NCBI RefSeq assembly: GCF_000428485.1
Contig: NZ_AUAA01000008.1
Coordinates: forward strand, 59,232 to 123,231
Direction of reading: 5' to 3'
Length of the DNA stretch: 64,000 nt
From: Epilithonimonas tenax DSM 16811
GTDB taxonomy: Bacteria > Bacteroidota > Bacteroidia > Flavobacteriales > Weeksellaceae
Below the pieces are notes generated by a model. That model did not search any database. It had not been told where the DNA came from and worked only from the letters and a program-made list of their open reading frames with translations. Below, in pieces: positions 27,250 to 36,961 of this stretch. The translations under genes and the position numbers were made by a program. Position 1 is the stretch's first letter. Every line of letters starts with the position of its first letter.

Positions 27250-29373
27250 TTATTCTAACATTTTTTCCAAAATATCCACCGCACTTTTCGGCAAATTAGT
27301 TCCCGGACCGAAAATATGATGAGCGCCATTTTGATACAAAAATTCATAATCCTGTTGCGGTATTACACCTCCAACGACGATTGTGATATCATCTGCTCCC
27401 AATTTTTTCAGTTCCTCCACCACTTGCGGAACCAACGTTTTGTGACCAGCCGCCAAAGACGAAACGCCTAATATGTGAATGTCATTTTCCACAGCTTGTA
27501 TCGCCACTTCTTCCGGCGTTTGGAAAAGCGGTGCAACATCCACATCAAATCCCATATCGGCAAATGCAGTTGCTACGACTTTTGCGCCACGGTCGTGACC
27601 ATCTTGTCCCATTTTTGCGACCATAATTCGTGGTCGTCTTCCTTCCTGGTCTTCGAATTTCTGGCTTAAAGCAACTGCTTTTTCAAAGTATTCATTTTTT
27701 CCTGCATTCATTGCGTAAACTCCTGATATGGTTCTGATATTGGCTTTGTAACGTCCGAAACTCTCTTCCATCGCATCGCTCATTTCGCCTAATGTAACTC
27801 TTCTGCGAGCGGCTTCTATGCAAATTTCCAGAAGGTTGCCGCTTCCGGATTTGGCACACTTCCGAATTTCATCTAAAATTTGGTTCACCGCCACGGTGTT
27901 TCTACTTGATTTTATTGAGTCTAATCTTTCAATTTGTTTTCTGCGGACTTCTGTATTATCAATATCAAGGATTTCGATTTCGGTTTGTTTTAAATCTGAT
28001 TTGAAGGAATTGATGCCGATGATAAATTCTTCGCCATTGTCTATTTTTGCTTGTTTAATGGCTGACGCTTCTTCAATTCTCATTTTTGGGATTCCGGCTT
28101 CGATGGCTTTGGTCATTCCGCCTTCTTTTTCCACTTCATCTATGAATTTCATTGCTTCCTCAATCATTTGTTGGGTTAAAGTCTCAATCAAGTGACTTCC
28201 GCCCATCGGGTCGACAACGTCGCAGATTCCGCTTTCCTGCTGAAGAATAATCTGCGTATTTCTTGCAATTTTTGCTGAATAGTCTGTTGGTAAAGCGATT
28301 GCCTCATCCAAAGCATTCGTGTGAAGAGATTGCGTTCCGCCTAAAGCTGAAGACAAAGCTTCAATTGTAGTTCGAGTGATATTATTGAAAGGTTCTTGTT
28401 CTGTCAAGCTCCAGCCAGAAGTTTGGGAATGCGTTCTTAAAGCTAAAGATTTTGGATTCTGCGGATTGAATTGTTTTAGAAGATTCGCCCAAATATAGCG
28501 AGCGGCGCGCATCTTGGCGATTTCCATAAAATGATTCATTCCGATTGCCCAAAAGAATGATAATCTTGGGGCAAAATCATCGACGTTCATTCCAGCTTTG
28601 ATTCCGGTTCTTACGTATTCCAAACCGTCTGCTAAGGTGTAGGCCATTTCCAAAACCGGTGTTGCGCCAGCTTCCTGCATATGATATCCCGAAATCGAAA
28701 TCGAGTTGAATTTCGGAATGTTCTTAGAAGTATATTCGAAAATATCGGCAATGATTTTCATTGATGGTGTTGGCGGATAGATGTAAGTATTTCGCACCAT
28801 AAATTCCTTCAGAATGTCATTCTGAATGGTTCCGGAAAGCTTGTCCATCGATACGCCTTGTTCTTCTGCAGCTATAATGTAAAATGATAAAACCGGTAAA
28901 ACGGCACCGTTCATCGTCATTGAAACTGAGATTTCGTCGAGTGGAATTTGATCAAACAAAATCTTCATATCTTCCACAGAATCAATTGCAACGCCTGCTT
29001 TTCCAACGTCGCCGACGACTCTTGCATGGTCGGAATCATAACCGCGGTGTGTTGCCAAATCAAATGCTACCGACAGGCCTTTTTGTCCGGCCTGGAGATT
29101 TCTTCGATAAAAAGCATTAGACTCTTCTGCGGTGGAAAATCCTGCATATTGACGGATGGTCCACGGTTTCTGAACATACATCGTAGAATAGGGACCACGT
29201 AGGAAAGGCGCAATGCCTGCCGAGCCAGCTTTGATGTCTTTGTTTTTGACATCTTCGCTGGTGTATTTTGATTTCAGTTCCAAACCGTCTTTTTCAAAAG
29301 TGTAATTTTCTGAATTGGAATCTAAGGTAATGGTCTTGAAATCAGGGTTTTGATTTTGTATTTTGTGGCGCAT
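27250..29373 (-). CDS. scpA: Methylmalonyl-CoA mutase, catalytic (large) subunit
   Basis: A 707-residue enzyme that interconverts methylmalonyl-CoA and succinyl-CoA with adenosylcobalamin. The TIM-barrel domain fills about 40-560 ([20 protein letters not shown] near 75-94). The cobalamin domain at the C-terminus has DGHDRGA, with the cobalt-ligating histidine at 593, and later GVSSLAAGH and VVGGVIP. Residues needed for catalysis appear intact. The noncatalytic small subunit often found upstream in Bacteroidota is not here, and the upstream 539 bases hold only repeats. Either it is a homodimer or the partner lies elsewhere. Confidence 0.96.
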   Translation of the reverse strand: MRHKIQNQNPDFKTITLDSNSENYTFEKDGLELKSKYTSEDVKNKDIKAGSAGIAPFLRGPYSTMYVQKPWTIRQYAGFSTAEESNAFYRRNLQAGQKGLSVAFDLATHRGYDSDHARVVGDVGKAGVAIDSVEDMKILFDQIPLDEISVSMTMNGAVLPVLSFYIIAAEEQGVSMDKLSGTIQNDILKEFMVRNTYIYPPTPSMKIIADIFEYTSKNIPKFNSISISGYHMQEAGATPVLEMAYTLADGLEYVRTGIKAGMNVDDFAPRLSFFWAIGMNHFMEIAKMRAARYIWANLLKQFNPQNPKSLALRTHSQTSGWSLTEQEPFNNITRTTIEALSSALGGTQSLHTNALDEAIALPTDYSAKIARNTQIILQQESGICDVVDPMGGSHLIETLTQQMIEEAMKFIDEVEKEGGMTKAIEAGIPKMRIEEASAIKQAKIDNGEEFIIGINSFKSDLKQTEIEILDIDNTEVRRKQIERLDSIKSSRNTVAVNQILDEIRKCAKSGSGNLLEICIEAARRRVTLGEMSDAMEESFGRYKANIRTISGVYAMNAGKNEYFEKAVALSQKFEDQEGRRPRIMVAKMGQDGHDRGAKVVATAFADMGFDVDVAPLFQTPEEVAIQAVENDIHILGVSSLAAGHKTLVPQVVEELKKLGADDITIVVGGVIPQQDYEFLYQNGAHHIFGPGTNLPKSAVDILEKMLE

Positions 29374-29515
29374 TTTGTTTTAGTCTTGTGGAAAGTAAAT
29401 GTAAGGAATTTTGGGAAAGGTTTTGAACCACAAAAGGCACAAAAGTTTTTTACACTTAAATAAAATGAGTTAATCCTAAACCCAAATAAAGAACACATAA
29501 GTTTATAGGTGAGCA

Positions 29516-29591
29516 CTTCGACTCCGCTCAGTGTGACAACTCTAATATAGTCTGCGCAATTTTAACAGTGTCAGTCTGAGCGGAGTCGAAG
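29516..29591. repeat. Perfect 16-bp inverted repeat
   Basis: CTTCGACTCCGCTCAG at 29516-29531 is the exact reverse complement of 29576-29591. A TGACA block follows at the same distance inside both arms, so homology reaches about 23 bases. The loop is 44 bases. It looks like two opposed copies of a short dispersed repeat rather than a terminator, as there is no T-run and the nearest genes point outwards. Confidence 0.75.
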
Positions 29592-29679
29592 ACTTTTCTA
29601 TTAGAGACATCATCGTAAGCGACAATTTGTCATCAATTGTTGGATGGTCTTTTTTTTGTGAAATCTTGATGGACTGTGG

Positions 29680-29785
29680 AAACCCGCGACAGGGATAGTA
29701 GTGGAAATCCTTTTGCTTGGGAAATGTGTCAATCAGTGACAAATCGTGAAAAGCAAAAGATTGCAACGGATAGCCCGGTGACAAA
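29680..29785 (+). repeat. Structured intergenic repeat, copy B
   Basis: Contains AGGGATAGTAGTGGAAATCC, a perfect 7-bp stem CTTTTGC/GCAAAAG (29710-29716 with 29753-29759), then GATTGCAACGGATAGCCCGG. The block order (GGGATAG-AGTGGAAATCC, hairpin, AACGGATAGCCCGG) is shared with copies A, C and D. It lies upstream of htpG in the same direction. Confidence 0.65.
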
Positions 29786-29912
29786 ATAGCGTGGGTAAAG
29801 CTTTGGCTTTTGGCAGTCGCCCAAATAGATGTGAGAGTTTAGATGTTAGAAATTAGATTGATTCTGATGTTTAGATTTTAGGTAATTAATAAAACAAAAA
29901 AATAATATAAAT

Positions 29913-31802
29913 ATGTCAACAGGAAGTATTAATGTGTCGGTGGAGAATATTTTTCCGCTGATCAAGAAGTTTCTCTACAGTGATCACGAGATTTTTCTTC
30001 GTGAATTGATCTCGAACGCGACAGATGCAACGACGAAGTTGAAACATCTGACGGTGATTGGTGAAGCGAAAGTGGATTATGGCAATCCGATCATCGAGGT
30101 AAAAATTGATAAAGAGGCGAAAACGCTTACAATTAAAGACCAAGGTCTTGGGATGACGGGCGAGGAAGTGGAGAAATACATCAACCAGGTTGCATTTTCC
30201 GGTGCGGAGGAATTCCTTGAAAAATATAAGGATTCTGCGAAAGATGCAGGAATTATCGGCCATTTTGGTCTTGGATTTTATTCGGCGTTTATGGTGGCGG
30301 AGAAAGTGGAAATTTTCACTAAATCTTATAAAGATGACTCCAAAGCAGTGCGTTGGATCTGCGACGGAAGTCCGGAATATACTTTGGAAGAAACGGAAAA
30401 ATCTGACAGAGGAACGGAAATCGTGCTTCATATTGCAGAAGATTCTTTGGAGTTTTTGGAAGAATCCAAGATCCGTGAGCTTTTGACGAAATATAACAAG
30501 TTCAATCAAATTGCGATTAAATTTGGAACGAAAACTGAGACTTTGCCTTTGCCAGAAGGTTCGGCGGAAGATGCAAAACCTGAAACGGTTGAGGTAGATC
30601 ATATCATTAATAATCCAAATCCTGCCTGGACAAAAGCGCCGAGTGAGCTGAAAGCGGAAGATTATAACCAATTCTACAGAGAATTGTATCCGATGCAGTT
30701 TGAAGATCCGTTGTTCCACATCCATTTGAACGTGGATTATCCATTCAATTTGACAGGTGTTTTGTTCTTCCCGAAATTGGCGAATAACCTTAATATTGAG
30801 AAAGATAAAATTCAATTGTATCAAAATCAGGTCTATGTGACGGATGAGGTGAAAGGCATTGTGCCGGATTTCCTAATGTTGCTGAGAGGTGTGATCGATT
30901 CTCCGGATATTCCGTTGAACGTTTCGCGTTCTTACTTGCAGGCTGATGGCGCGGTGAAAAAGATCTCGTCTTACATCACGAAAAAAGTGGCGGACAAGAT
31001 GGTGTCTCTCTTTAATGAAAACCGCAAAGATTACGAACAGAAATGGAATGACATCAAGATCGTGATCGAGTACGGAATGATCTCTGAGGATAAATTCTAC
31101 GAAAAATCTGACAAATTTGCACTTTACCCAACAACGGAAGGTCAATATTATCTTTGGAATGAATTGGTTGAGAAGATCAAACCTGTTCAAACGGATAAAG
31201 ATGGCAAAACGGTCATTCTGTATGCAACCAACGCTGATGAGCAGCACAGCTACATAACGTCTGCGAAGGACAAAGGTTATGAAGTTCTCTTGTTGGATTC
31301 CCCAATTGTGCCGCACTTGATCCAGAAATTGGAAGGTTCTAAGGACAATGTTTCTTTTGCCAGAGTGGATGCGGATCACATCAATAACTTGATCAAAAAA
31401 GATGAACCTGTTATTTCTAAATTGAATGAAACGGATAAAGAAACTTTGAAGAAAAACATCGAAGAATCAATTAATGATACGAAGTTTACAGTTCAGCTGG
31501 AAGATCTGGATTCTACAGATGCACCCTTTACATTGACTCAGCCGGAGTTTTTCAGAAGGATGAAAGATATGCAGGCCACTGGCGGCGGTGGCATGTTCGC
31601 AATGGGCGGTTTCCCGGAGATGTACAATCTGGTGGTGAATTCTAATTCAGAGTTCGCTGGGGAATTACTGAAAAAAGAGAGTGCTGAGGAGAAAACTGCG
31701 ATGATCAACCAAGCTTTGGATCTTGCAAAACTGTCTCAGAATCTATTGAAAGGAAAAGAACTGACAGACTTTATCAAACGCAGTTTTGAGAGTTTGAAAT
31801 AG
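29913..31802 (+). CDS. htpG: Hsp90 chaperone
   Basis: A 629-residue cytoplasmic chaperone. The N-terminal GHKL ATPase domain shows FLRELISNATDATTKL (about 24-40), DQGLGMTGEEVEKYI, GAEEFLEKY and GHFGLGFYSAFMVA. The middle domain carries the conserved SRSYLQADGAVKKISSYI region near 335. The C-terminal dimerisation domain is complete. Length is normal. It has its own strong terminator, shared with the convergent DUF445 gene. Confidence 0.97.
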   Translation: MSTGSINVSVENIFPLIKKFLYSDHEIFLRELISNATDATTKLKHLTVIGEAKVDYGNPIIEVKIDKEAKTLTIKDQGLGMTGEEVEKYINQVAFSGAEEFLEKYKDSAKDAGIIGHFGLGFYSAFMVAEKVEIFTKSYKDDSKAVRWICDGSPEYTLEETEKSDRGTEIVLHIAEDSLEFLEESKIRELLTKYNKFNQIAIKFGTKTETLPLPEGSAEDAKPETVEVDHIINNPNPAWTKAPSELKAEDYNQFYRELYPMQFEDPLFHIHLNVDYPFNLTGVLFFPKLANNLNIEKDKIQLYQNQVYVTDEVKGIVPDFLMLLRGVIDSPDIPLNVSRSYLQADGAVKKISSYITKKVADKMVSLFNENRKDYEQKWNDIKIVIEYGMISEDKFYEKSDKFALYPTTEGQYYLWNELVEKIKPVQTDKDGKTVILYATNADEQHSYITSAKDKGYEVLLLDSPIVPHLIQKLEGSKDNVSFARVDADHINNLIKKDEPVISKLNETDKETLKKNIEESINDTKFTVQLEDLDSTDAPFTLTQPEFFRRMKDMQATGGGGMFAMGGFPEMYNLVVNSNSEFAGELLKKESAEEKTAMINQALDLAKLSQNLLKGKELTDFIKRSFESLK

Positions 31803-31828
31803 TATAAAAACCATTGTCATTCCTACAC

Positions 31829-31866
31829 CAAAAAGGCGTCCTGAGATTTTTCAAGACGCCTTTTTA
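31829..31866. terminator. Bidirectional terminator between htpG and the DUF445 gene
   Basis: AAAAAGGCGTC pairs with GACGCCTTTTT around a 14-base loop; T-runs follow on both strands. The 3' arm reaches the stop codon of the convergent gene. Confidence 0.9.
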
Positions 31867-33105
31867 TATCAAATTCGCAACGGTGTAGATCATCAAACCT
31901 ACCAGACCACCCACGATAGTACCGTTGATCCGGATAAACTGAAGGTCTTTTCCAACTTCCAATTCCAACTTTCGGCTGAGTTCTTTGCCTTCCCAATTTC
32001 CGACCGTGGTGCTTATCAATTCGCCGAAACCTTTTATGTTTTTTAGGATGTATTGATAAGCGGTGACTTGCACCCAGTGGTCAATCCGGTTTTGGAATTG
32101 CGCATCATGCTGAAGATTGAAAACAAACCCGTCCAGATTTTTTTTGATATAAGACTTCAGTTTAGAATCCTGATCTGTTAACTCTTTCAGAAGTGTGGAT
32201 TTTAAAGATTGCCAGATGTCACTGGAATATTGATGCAGCTTTTCGCCCTGCAGGAATTCTGATTTTATATTTTCGAATTCAGATTCCCACCTTGGATCTT
32301 CTTTCAGTTCCTTAGAAAATTCGAAGATTTTATTGGTGATTTCAGCTCTTAGGGCGTGATTCACATCCTCTTCCACTTCCCGAAAATAATCGCTCAACCC
32401 TTTCGTTATTTTTTCAGAAATTTTGGAATCGACTGATTTTGGGATGAAGAAAAAACTTTCCTTTTCTACTCTTTCTGTCACCAACTGCTGATTTTCAAGG
32501 ATGTAATTTTTGATTTGAGAACTGAGTGCCGTGATCAATCTCTGATGGTCATTTTTTGTCAAAATATAATCGATGCCGTTTCCAATGATCGAATTTAATT
32601 TGACCGAGTCGGTCATTTCTTCCGCTTTGCTGGTGATGAATTTTACCACCGTTTCGTCTTCCAGCTTGGTCATAATATTAATTAAAATGGATGACAGTTC
32701 AGTCATCAGAAGATGCTTATTTTTCTCTTTGGCAAGCCAATCACCAGCGTAAACCGAAACTTTTAGTTTTTGAATGTATGGCCTTATATTCTGGGGTGAA
32801 AGAAAATTCTCTACCACGAAGTTTCCTAAGTTGTCTCCAATTTTTTCTTTAGAATTCTCAATCAAATTGGTGTGCGGAATTCTGATTCCAAGAGGATAAT
32901 GAAAAAGTGCTGTCACAGCAAACCAATCCGCCAATGCACCCACCATTGCTGCCTCAGAAAATGCCCGAATATAACCAATCCAATGCCCATGATCTTGCTT
33001 CTGGAGAATCGTTGTTACCACAAAAATAATGACCATGAGAACAAATAATCCTGTCGCCAAGAGTTTGTGGTTGCGCAGCTGTTGTTTTTTTAATTCATCA
33101 TTCAT
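31864..33105 (-). CDS. DUF445 family membrane protein (YjiN-like)
   Basis: A 413-residue protein anchored by one helix near the N-terminus (about 14-32) and one at the C-terminus (VGGLVGLMIYTVANLI). After the first helix comes the DUF445 hallmark AFSEAAMVGALADWFAVTALFHYPLGIRIPHT (here starting near residue 48). The middle is long, charged and helical, probably extended in cytoplasm or periplasm. The role is unknown; YjiN in E. coli is the best-known relative. A TAAATTTG -7 box is at 33142-33135 on the minus strand. Confidence 0.9.
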   Translation of the reverse strand: MNDELKKQQLRNHKLLATGLFVLMVIIFVVTTILQKQDHGHWIGYIRAFSEAAMVGALADWFAVTALFHYPLGIRIPHTNLIENSKEKIGDNLGNFVVENFLSPQNIRPYIQKLKVSVYAGDWLAKEKNKHLLMTELSSILINIMTKLEDETVVKFITSKAEEMTDSVKLNSIIGNGIDYILTKNDHQRLITALSSQIKNYILENQQLVTERVEKESFFFIPKSVDSKISEKITKGLSDYFREVEEDVNHALRAEITNKIFEFSKELKEDPRWESEFENIKSEFLQGEKLHQYSSDIWQSLKSTLLKELTDQDSKLKSYIKKNLDGFVFNLQHDAQFQNRIDHWVQVTAYQYILKNIKGFGELISTTVGNWEGKELSRKLELEVGKDLQFIRINGTIVGGLVGLMIYTVANLI

Positions 33106-33190
33106 AAGTCAGGAAAATCGAAAATCATTCCAAACAAATTTATCGTTATTTGCGGAAAATAAATTTATTTTTACAAGAAAGTATTTTGCG

Positions 33191-34333
33191 ATGTTGAAAA
33201 AACCTTTGAATATATTTCTTTTACTAATGGCCGCCATAATCCTGATCATTTACATGTCCGGCTACAATTATCTTTTCAAAGGCATCAGACTGACTTATCT
33301 TAAGGGCGAGTCAAGCTCTACGATAGCGGATGGGACATATTTCCCCTCTCACATTATTTCTAAAGGAAACCCAAAACCTTGGCCTGCAGATATCAATTAT
33401 AACAAAAAGCCGCTATCTCAGGAATTGGAAAAACACCTAAAAGATACAGAGTCTGTTTCTTTTCTGGTCATACAGCACGGGAAACTTCTGCAGGAGCATT
33501 ATTGGGATCATTATAAAAGAAGCACCGCCAGCAATTCTTTCTCTATGGCCAAAACAGTGACGGTTTTACTTTTGGGGAAGGCAATTGATGACGGTAGAAT
33601 CATGAATGTGAATCAGAAATTTACTGATTTCTATCCCGAGTTTTCTGAGAAAGAATTTGGAAGTCAACTCACGCTGGAGCATCTAGCTTCTATGGAAGCC
33701 GGTTTGGATTGGAAAGAGAATTATAAGAATCCCTTCGGCCCCAATGCAGCCTCTTATTACGGGTTTGCTTTAGCCGATGTTGTTTTTCAGAAAAAGTTCA
33801 AACAGAATCCAGGGGAAAAATTTGAATACCAAAGTGGCGCCACTCAACTTCTGGGATTTGCGGTGGGAAGAGCCGTGGGAATGCCATTGGCCGATTATGC
33901 CTCGGCGAAGCTCTGGAAGCCGCTGGGAATGGAGCAAAACGCAGCGTGGTCAACAGATGAGACAGGCGTAGAAAAAACCTTTTGCTGCATCCAGTCCAAT
34001 GCAAGAGATTTTGCCAAATTGGGATCTCTTCTTCTCAATAAAGGAAAGTTCGAAAATATGCCTTTGATTGATGAAAATTTTATCGGTAAAATGATCACAC
34101 CTGCGGAACAGTCCAATGGTGCTTACGGCTTAGGAATATGGATCAACTATGACACCCACATCCATCACTACTATCTTTACGGACTTTATGGCCAATATGT
34201 GATCGTAGTGCCGGAATATGATATGATTGTGGTAAGATTAGGACACAAGGAAGGCGAAAAAAAAGATTCTAAAAGCCGCCCCAAAGAAGTTGAATTTTAC
34301 ATCAGTGAAGCCCTCAAACTCGCAGAGAAATAA
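33191..34333 (+). CDS. Class C beta-lactamase-fold serine hydrolase
   Basis: A 380-residue protein from the ATG at 33191; the longer reading starting at 33029 would overlap the divergent gene and lacks domain sequence. A hydrophobic N-terminal segment (8-24) is a signal anchor. The nucleophile motif S-M-A-K is at 118-121 and the second motif Y-Q-S at 211-213, as in the AmpC/6-aminohexanoate-dimer hydrolase group. The substrate is unknown; the family includes esterases, amidases and peptidases, and true beta-lactamase activity is unlikely to be inferred from this alone. The stop codon abuts the convergent TetR gene. Confidence 0.88.
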   Translation: MLKKPLNIFLLLMAAIILIIYMSGYNYLFKGIRLTYLKGESSSTIADGTYFPSHIISKGNPKPWPADINYNKKPLSQELEKHLKDTESVSFLVIQHGKLLQEHYWDHYKRSTASNSFSMAKTVTVLLLGKAIDDGRIMNVNQKFTDFYPEFSEKEFGSQLTLEHLASMEAGLDWKENYKNPFGPNAASYYGFALADVVFQKKFKQNPGEKFEYQSGATQLLGFAVGRAVGMPLADYASAKLWKPLGMEQNAAWSTDETGVEKTFCCIQSNARDFAKLGSLLLNKGKFENMPLIDENFIGKMITPAEQSNGAYGLGIWINYDTHIHHYYLYGLYGQYVIVVPEYDMIVVRLGHKEGEKKDSKSRPKEVEFYISEALKLAEK

Positions 34334-34963
34334 TTATTCTGCATCGTAATCCAACAGCGCAAAAACACTTAACAGAATGCTGCTCCTCAGTTTTTGCTCT
34401 GCTTCTTTCATATACTGCGCCTCGTTGGTTGCGGGAATGTAAAGTTCATAAAAACTTCGGTTTCGGATGACAAAAAGGGTAGAACCAATGATCATCGTCA
34501 AAACATCTTCCGATTTTGGCGCATTGTGAAAAACACCCGAGACAATTCCTTTTTTGACAAGGTCATCCAACCTGGCCACGCAGATCTGATAGAACTCGAG
34601 AAGATCATCCTTGACATTATCCTGCGTTCTGATCTCCTGGGTTATAAAACCGTGGAAATAGCTGTATTTGAAAAGCAGCGAGACGATATAATTGATGATC
34701 TCCTTCATCTGCATTTCTGGTTTTCCCTCTTTGATCGTCTGTGCAAACTCAGAAAAGCTCTCCTTGGTACGCTGTACACGGTACTGATACAGATAAGACA
34801 TCATCTTTTCCTTAGAACCGAAGTAATAAGAGATCATCGCCACATTGATGTTGGCTTTGGTACAGATATCCCTTACAGAAGTCCCATCGAAGCCTTTTTT
34901 GGCAATCAATTCCTCTGCAACATCTAGGATTTTTATCTGCTTATCAGTAAATTTTTTTTTCAT
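34334..34963 (-). CDS. TetR-family transcriptional regulator
   Basis: A 209-residue repressor. The N-terminal domain (about 5-52) has the TetR pattern ILDVAEELIAKKGFDGTSVRDICTKANINVAMISYYFGSKE, here residues 12-52, with the recognition helix at NVAMISYYFGSK. The C-terminal ligand domain is all helical and specific to the protein. It is convergent with the serine hydrolase and has a 268-base gap upstream before tatD; no clear operator palindrome was found there. The target genes and ligand are unknown. Confidence 0.93.
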   Translation of the reverse strand: MKKKFTDKQIKILDVAEELIAKKGFDGTSVRDICTKANINVAMISYYFGSKEKMMSYLYQYRVQRTKESFSEFAQTIKEGKPEMQMKEIINYIVSLLFKYSYFHGFITQEIRTQDNVKDDLLEFYQICVARLDDLVKKGIVSGVFHNAPKSEDVLTMIIGSTLFVIRNRSFYELYIPATNEAQYMKEAEQKLRSSILLSVFALLDYDAE

Positions 34964-35220
34964 TTATTTTGAACGATAGAATGTAAAATTAATACTTATT
35001 TTGGTTAATTACAATAGATTATTATGCAATGCTTTGTATCCGATTTTAAATAAAATTTGTACCATTGTAACCGTCCTCAGTTGCCGCTACTTTGCCAAAA
35101 GATTTCACGGTTACTACAGACATCTGTAATCATAAAAAACCAGCTCCGCAAAGAGGGTTTATGCTAAATGAAGTTGGAGTAAGCTGCTTTACTTCGACTT
35201 TCCAAAAAACTTTAATTTCT

Positions 35221-35228
35221 TATCTTTG
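35221..35228 (+). promoter_or_regulatory. -7 element directly before the tatD-like gene
   Basis: TATCTTTG, a full match to TAnnTTTG, ends three bases before the ATG at 35232. A leaderless transcript is likely if it is used. This probably drives tatD-tcdA-rnpA. Confidence 0.55.
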
Positions 35229-35231
35229 ACT

Positions 35232-35855
35232 ATGGATTTTTTAGATTTTCATCACCATCAACGGGGAAAAAACGGAATTTATAATTTGAATGTGAATGAG
35301 GAATTGCCGAGTGGAAAATTCTCTGCAGGTTTGCACCCAAAAGATATCACGCAAAACTGGAAATCCGATTTTGAAAAAATAAAAACGATCTCGTCTTTAG
35401 AAAGCTGCCTTGCCATTGGCGAGTGTGGACTGGACGGATTGATTGCCGTCAATGAAGATCTCCAGAATGAAGTTTTTAAAACGCATATGACCTGGGCAGA
35501 AGAGATCAAAAAGCCAATCATTATCCATTGTGTGAGGCGCTTTTCCCAAATTTTGCATTATAAAAGTGCCAAAGTTCCTCTGGTGGTCCATGGTTTCAAT
35601 AAAAAAGAAAACGTTGCAAAAGAACTTGGAGATGCAGGCTTTTACCTCAGTTTTGGAAAAGCAGCATTAGAAAACTTATCTTTGCAAAAAGTAATTAAGA
35701 CTTTTCCCATCCAAAGATTATTTATGGAAACGGATGATGCTGATTTTGAAATCACTAAGCTCTATGAGAAAGTAGCCGAGATCAAGTCAATCTCTTTGGA
35801 AAACCTAAAAGATCAAATGTGGGAAAATCTAGATCAAATTGTGAGTAATGGATAA
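35232..35855 (+). CDS. TatD-like metal-dependent hydrolase
   Basis: A 207-residue protein from the ATG at 35232 (a TTG two codons upstream falls inside the -7 box). It resembles the TatD DNase family in a short form: MDFLDFHHH at the start (metal ligands), GLHP near residue 36, GECGLDG (about 61-67), IIHCVRR (about 98-104), VVHGFNKK, and a C-terminal METDDADF. TatD proteins are about 260 residues, so some loops are missing. Enzyme activity on DNA or other substrates is not established. It overlaps tcdA by 8 bases. Confidence 0.82.
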   Translation: MDFLDFHHHQRGKNGIYNLNVNEELPSGKFSAGLHPKDITQNWKSDFEKIKTISSLESCLAIGECGLDGLIAVNEDLQNEVFKTHMTWAEEIKKPIIIHCVRRFSQILHYKSAKVPLVVHGFNKKENVAKELGDAGFYLSFGKAALENLSLQKVIKTFPIQRLFMETDDADFEITKLYEKVAEIKSISLENLKDQMWENLDQIVSNG

Positions 35856-36573
35856 ATTTTGGCTGGAACGCACCGAGTTATTGATCAAGGAAGAAGGCAT
35901 CGAAAAACTTCAGAACGCTAAAGTTTTGGTGGTAGGTCTGGGCGGTGTTGGGTCTTTCGCAGCAGAATTTTTGGCGAGAGCCGGCATTGGAAAAATGGTC
36001 ATTGTAGATGGCGATGTGGTAGATATTACCAATATCAACCGCCAGTTACCAGCATTACACTCAACGGTAGGACAGCATAAAGTGGAGTTGGTTGGAGACC
36101 GTTTGATGGACATCAATCCAAGACTTGATCTGACTAAACTTAATGAGTTTCTGGAGCCGGAAAGGATGAATGAACTCATCCGATCCGAAAAATTCGATTA
36201 TGTGTTGGATTGTATTGATTCCTTAACTCCAAAAATCGCGTTGATCATTGCTTGCCGAAGAACCAAAACCAAACTGGTTTCATCTATGGGCGCTGGCGGA
36301 AAGTCTGATCCCAGCAAAGTGATGGTACGTGATATTCATAAAACCAACAACTGCCTGCTGGCAAGACAGGTGAGGAAACGCCTGAAAAAAGAGAAAATTG
36401 ACAAGGGTTTCCGATGTGTTTTCTCTACAGAATTACAGGATGAAGACAGCTTGAAAATGACGGACGGTACCAATTTTAAAAGGTCATTTTATGGAACCAT
36501 TAGTTTTATCCCTGCCATTTTCGGACTGTATGCCGCAGCTGAAGTCATTAATTATTTAACTGGAAGAGAATAA
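35848..36573 (+). CDS. tcdA: tRNA threonylcarbamoyladenosine dehydratase
   Basis: A 241-residue ThiF/E1-like enzyme that uses ATP to cyclise t6A37 of tRNA to ct6A. The nucleotide motif is GLGGVGSF (30-37), followed by ARAGIGKMVIVDGDVVDITN (about 45-64) with the acidic residue, NRQLPAL, and later DSLTPKIALI. MoeB/ThiF-type adenylyltransferases are the alternatives, but the length and lack of CxxC zinc motifs fit TcdA. It starts inside the tatD-like gene and ends 7 bases before rnpA, so the three form an operon of RNA and nucleic acid related genes. Confidence 0.9.
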   Translation: MDKFWLERTELLIKEEGIEKLQNAKVLVVGLGGVGSFAAEFLARAGIGKMVIVDGDVVDITNINRQLPALHSTVGQHKVELVGDRLMDINPRLDLTKLNEFLEPERMNELIRSEKFDYVLDCIDSLTPKIALIIACRRTKTKLVSSMGAGGKSDPSKVMVRDIHKTNNCLLARQVRKRLKKEKIDKGFRCVFSTELQDEDSLKMTDGTNFKRSFYGTISFIPAIFGLYAAAEVINYLTGRE

Positions 36574-36580
36574 TGTTTTG

Positions 36581-36955
36581 ATGAAAATAAACAGTTTCCC
36601 CACCCACGAAAAACTGAAACGGAAATCAGAAATAGACCATCTTTTTAAGAAAGGTAAGTGGCTGACTGTGGATAATATCCGGGTAATTCATATTAAATCT
36701 TCTGAAAGTTTTTCTGTTCCTAATCATCGAGTTGGTGTTTCTGTTGGGAAGAAGTTTTTCAAAAGGGCGGTAGATCGTAATCGCATAAAACGCTTGCTAA
36801 GAGAGTCTTATCGGCTAAACAGATCTGTTTATCTGGAAGCTTTCGGTGAAAAATCTATTGTGATGCTTTTCTGGGCCTCAAAGGAAATGCCGGAGAATTT
36901 TTCTGTCGTGGAAAAACAGTTTCTGAATCTCTGCAAAAAGAAATCCGAATCTTAA
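36581..36955 (+). CDS. rnpA: Ribonuclease P protein component
   Basis: A 124-residue basic protein that binds the RNase P RNA for tRNA 5' maturation. The RNR motif region is seen as KFFKRAVDRNRIKRLLRESYR (around 64-84; the first 20 residues of it contain the core). The start is the ATG at 36581, one codon after a TTG. rpmH, usually next to rnpA, is not here; the gene sits behind tcdA, as often in Flavobacteriia. Confidence 0.95.
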   Translation: MKINSFPTHEKLKRKSEIDHLFKKGKWLTVDNIRVIHIKSSESFSVPNHRVGVSVGKKFFKRAVDRNRIKRLLRESYRLNRSVYLEAFGEKSIVMLFWASKEMPENFSVVEKQFLNLCKKKSES

Positions 36956-36961
36956 AGAGTC

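Larger units (their letters stand above)
29374..29912. other. Intergenic region made of short repeats
   Basis: This 539-base gap holds no gene. Seen in it: a CACAAAAGGCACAAAAG-type repeat near 29434, a 16-bp perfect inverted repeat (29516-29591), structured repeat copy B (29680-29785), and a low-complexity TTAGATGTTAGAAATTAGA tract (29837-29880) that ends in a TTAGATTTTAGG segment, which may be the htpG promoter. Confidence 0.7.

Noticed and set aside
29916..30824. A 302-codon minus-strand frame inside htpG
   Set aside because: Antisense shadow of htpG; no signal, motif or plausible composition.
33029..33190. N-terminal extension of the serine hydrolase
   Set aside because: It overlaps the divergent DUF445 gene, and a normal signal-anchor start lies at 33191.
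34964..35220. Possible RNA gene or operator between tetR and tatD
   Set aside because: Some short dyads can be drawn, but none is strong and no tRNA-like or other known fold was recognised.
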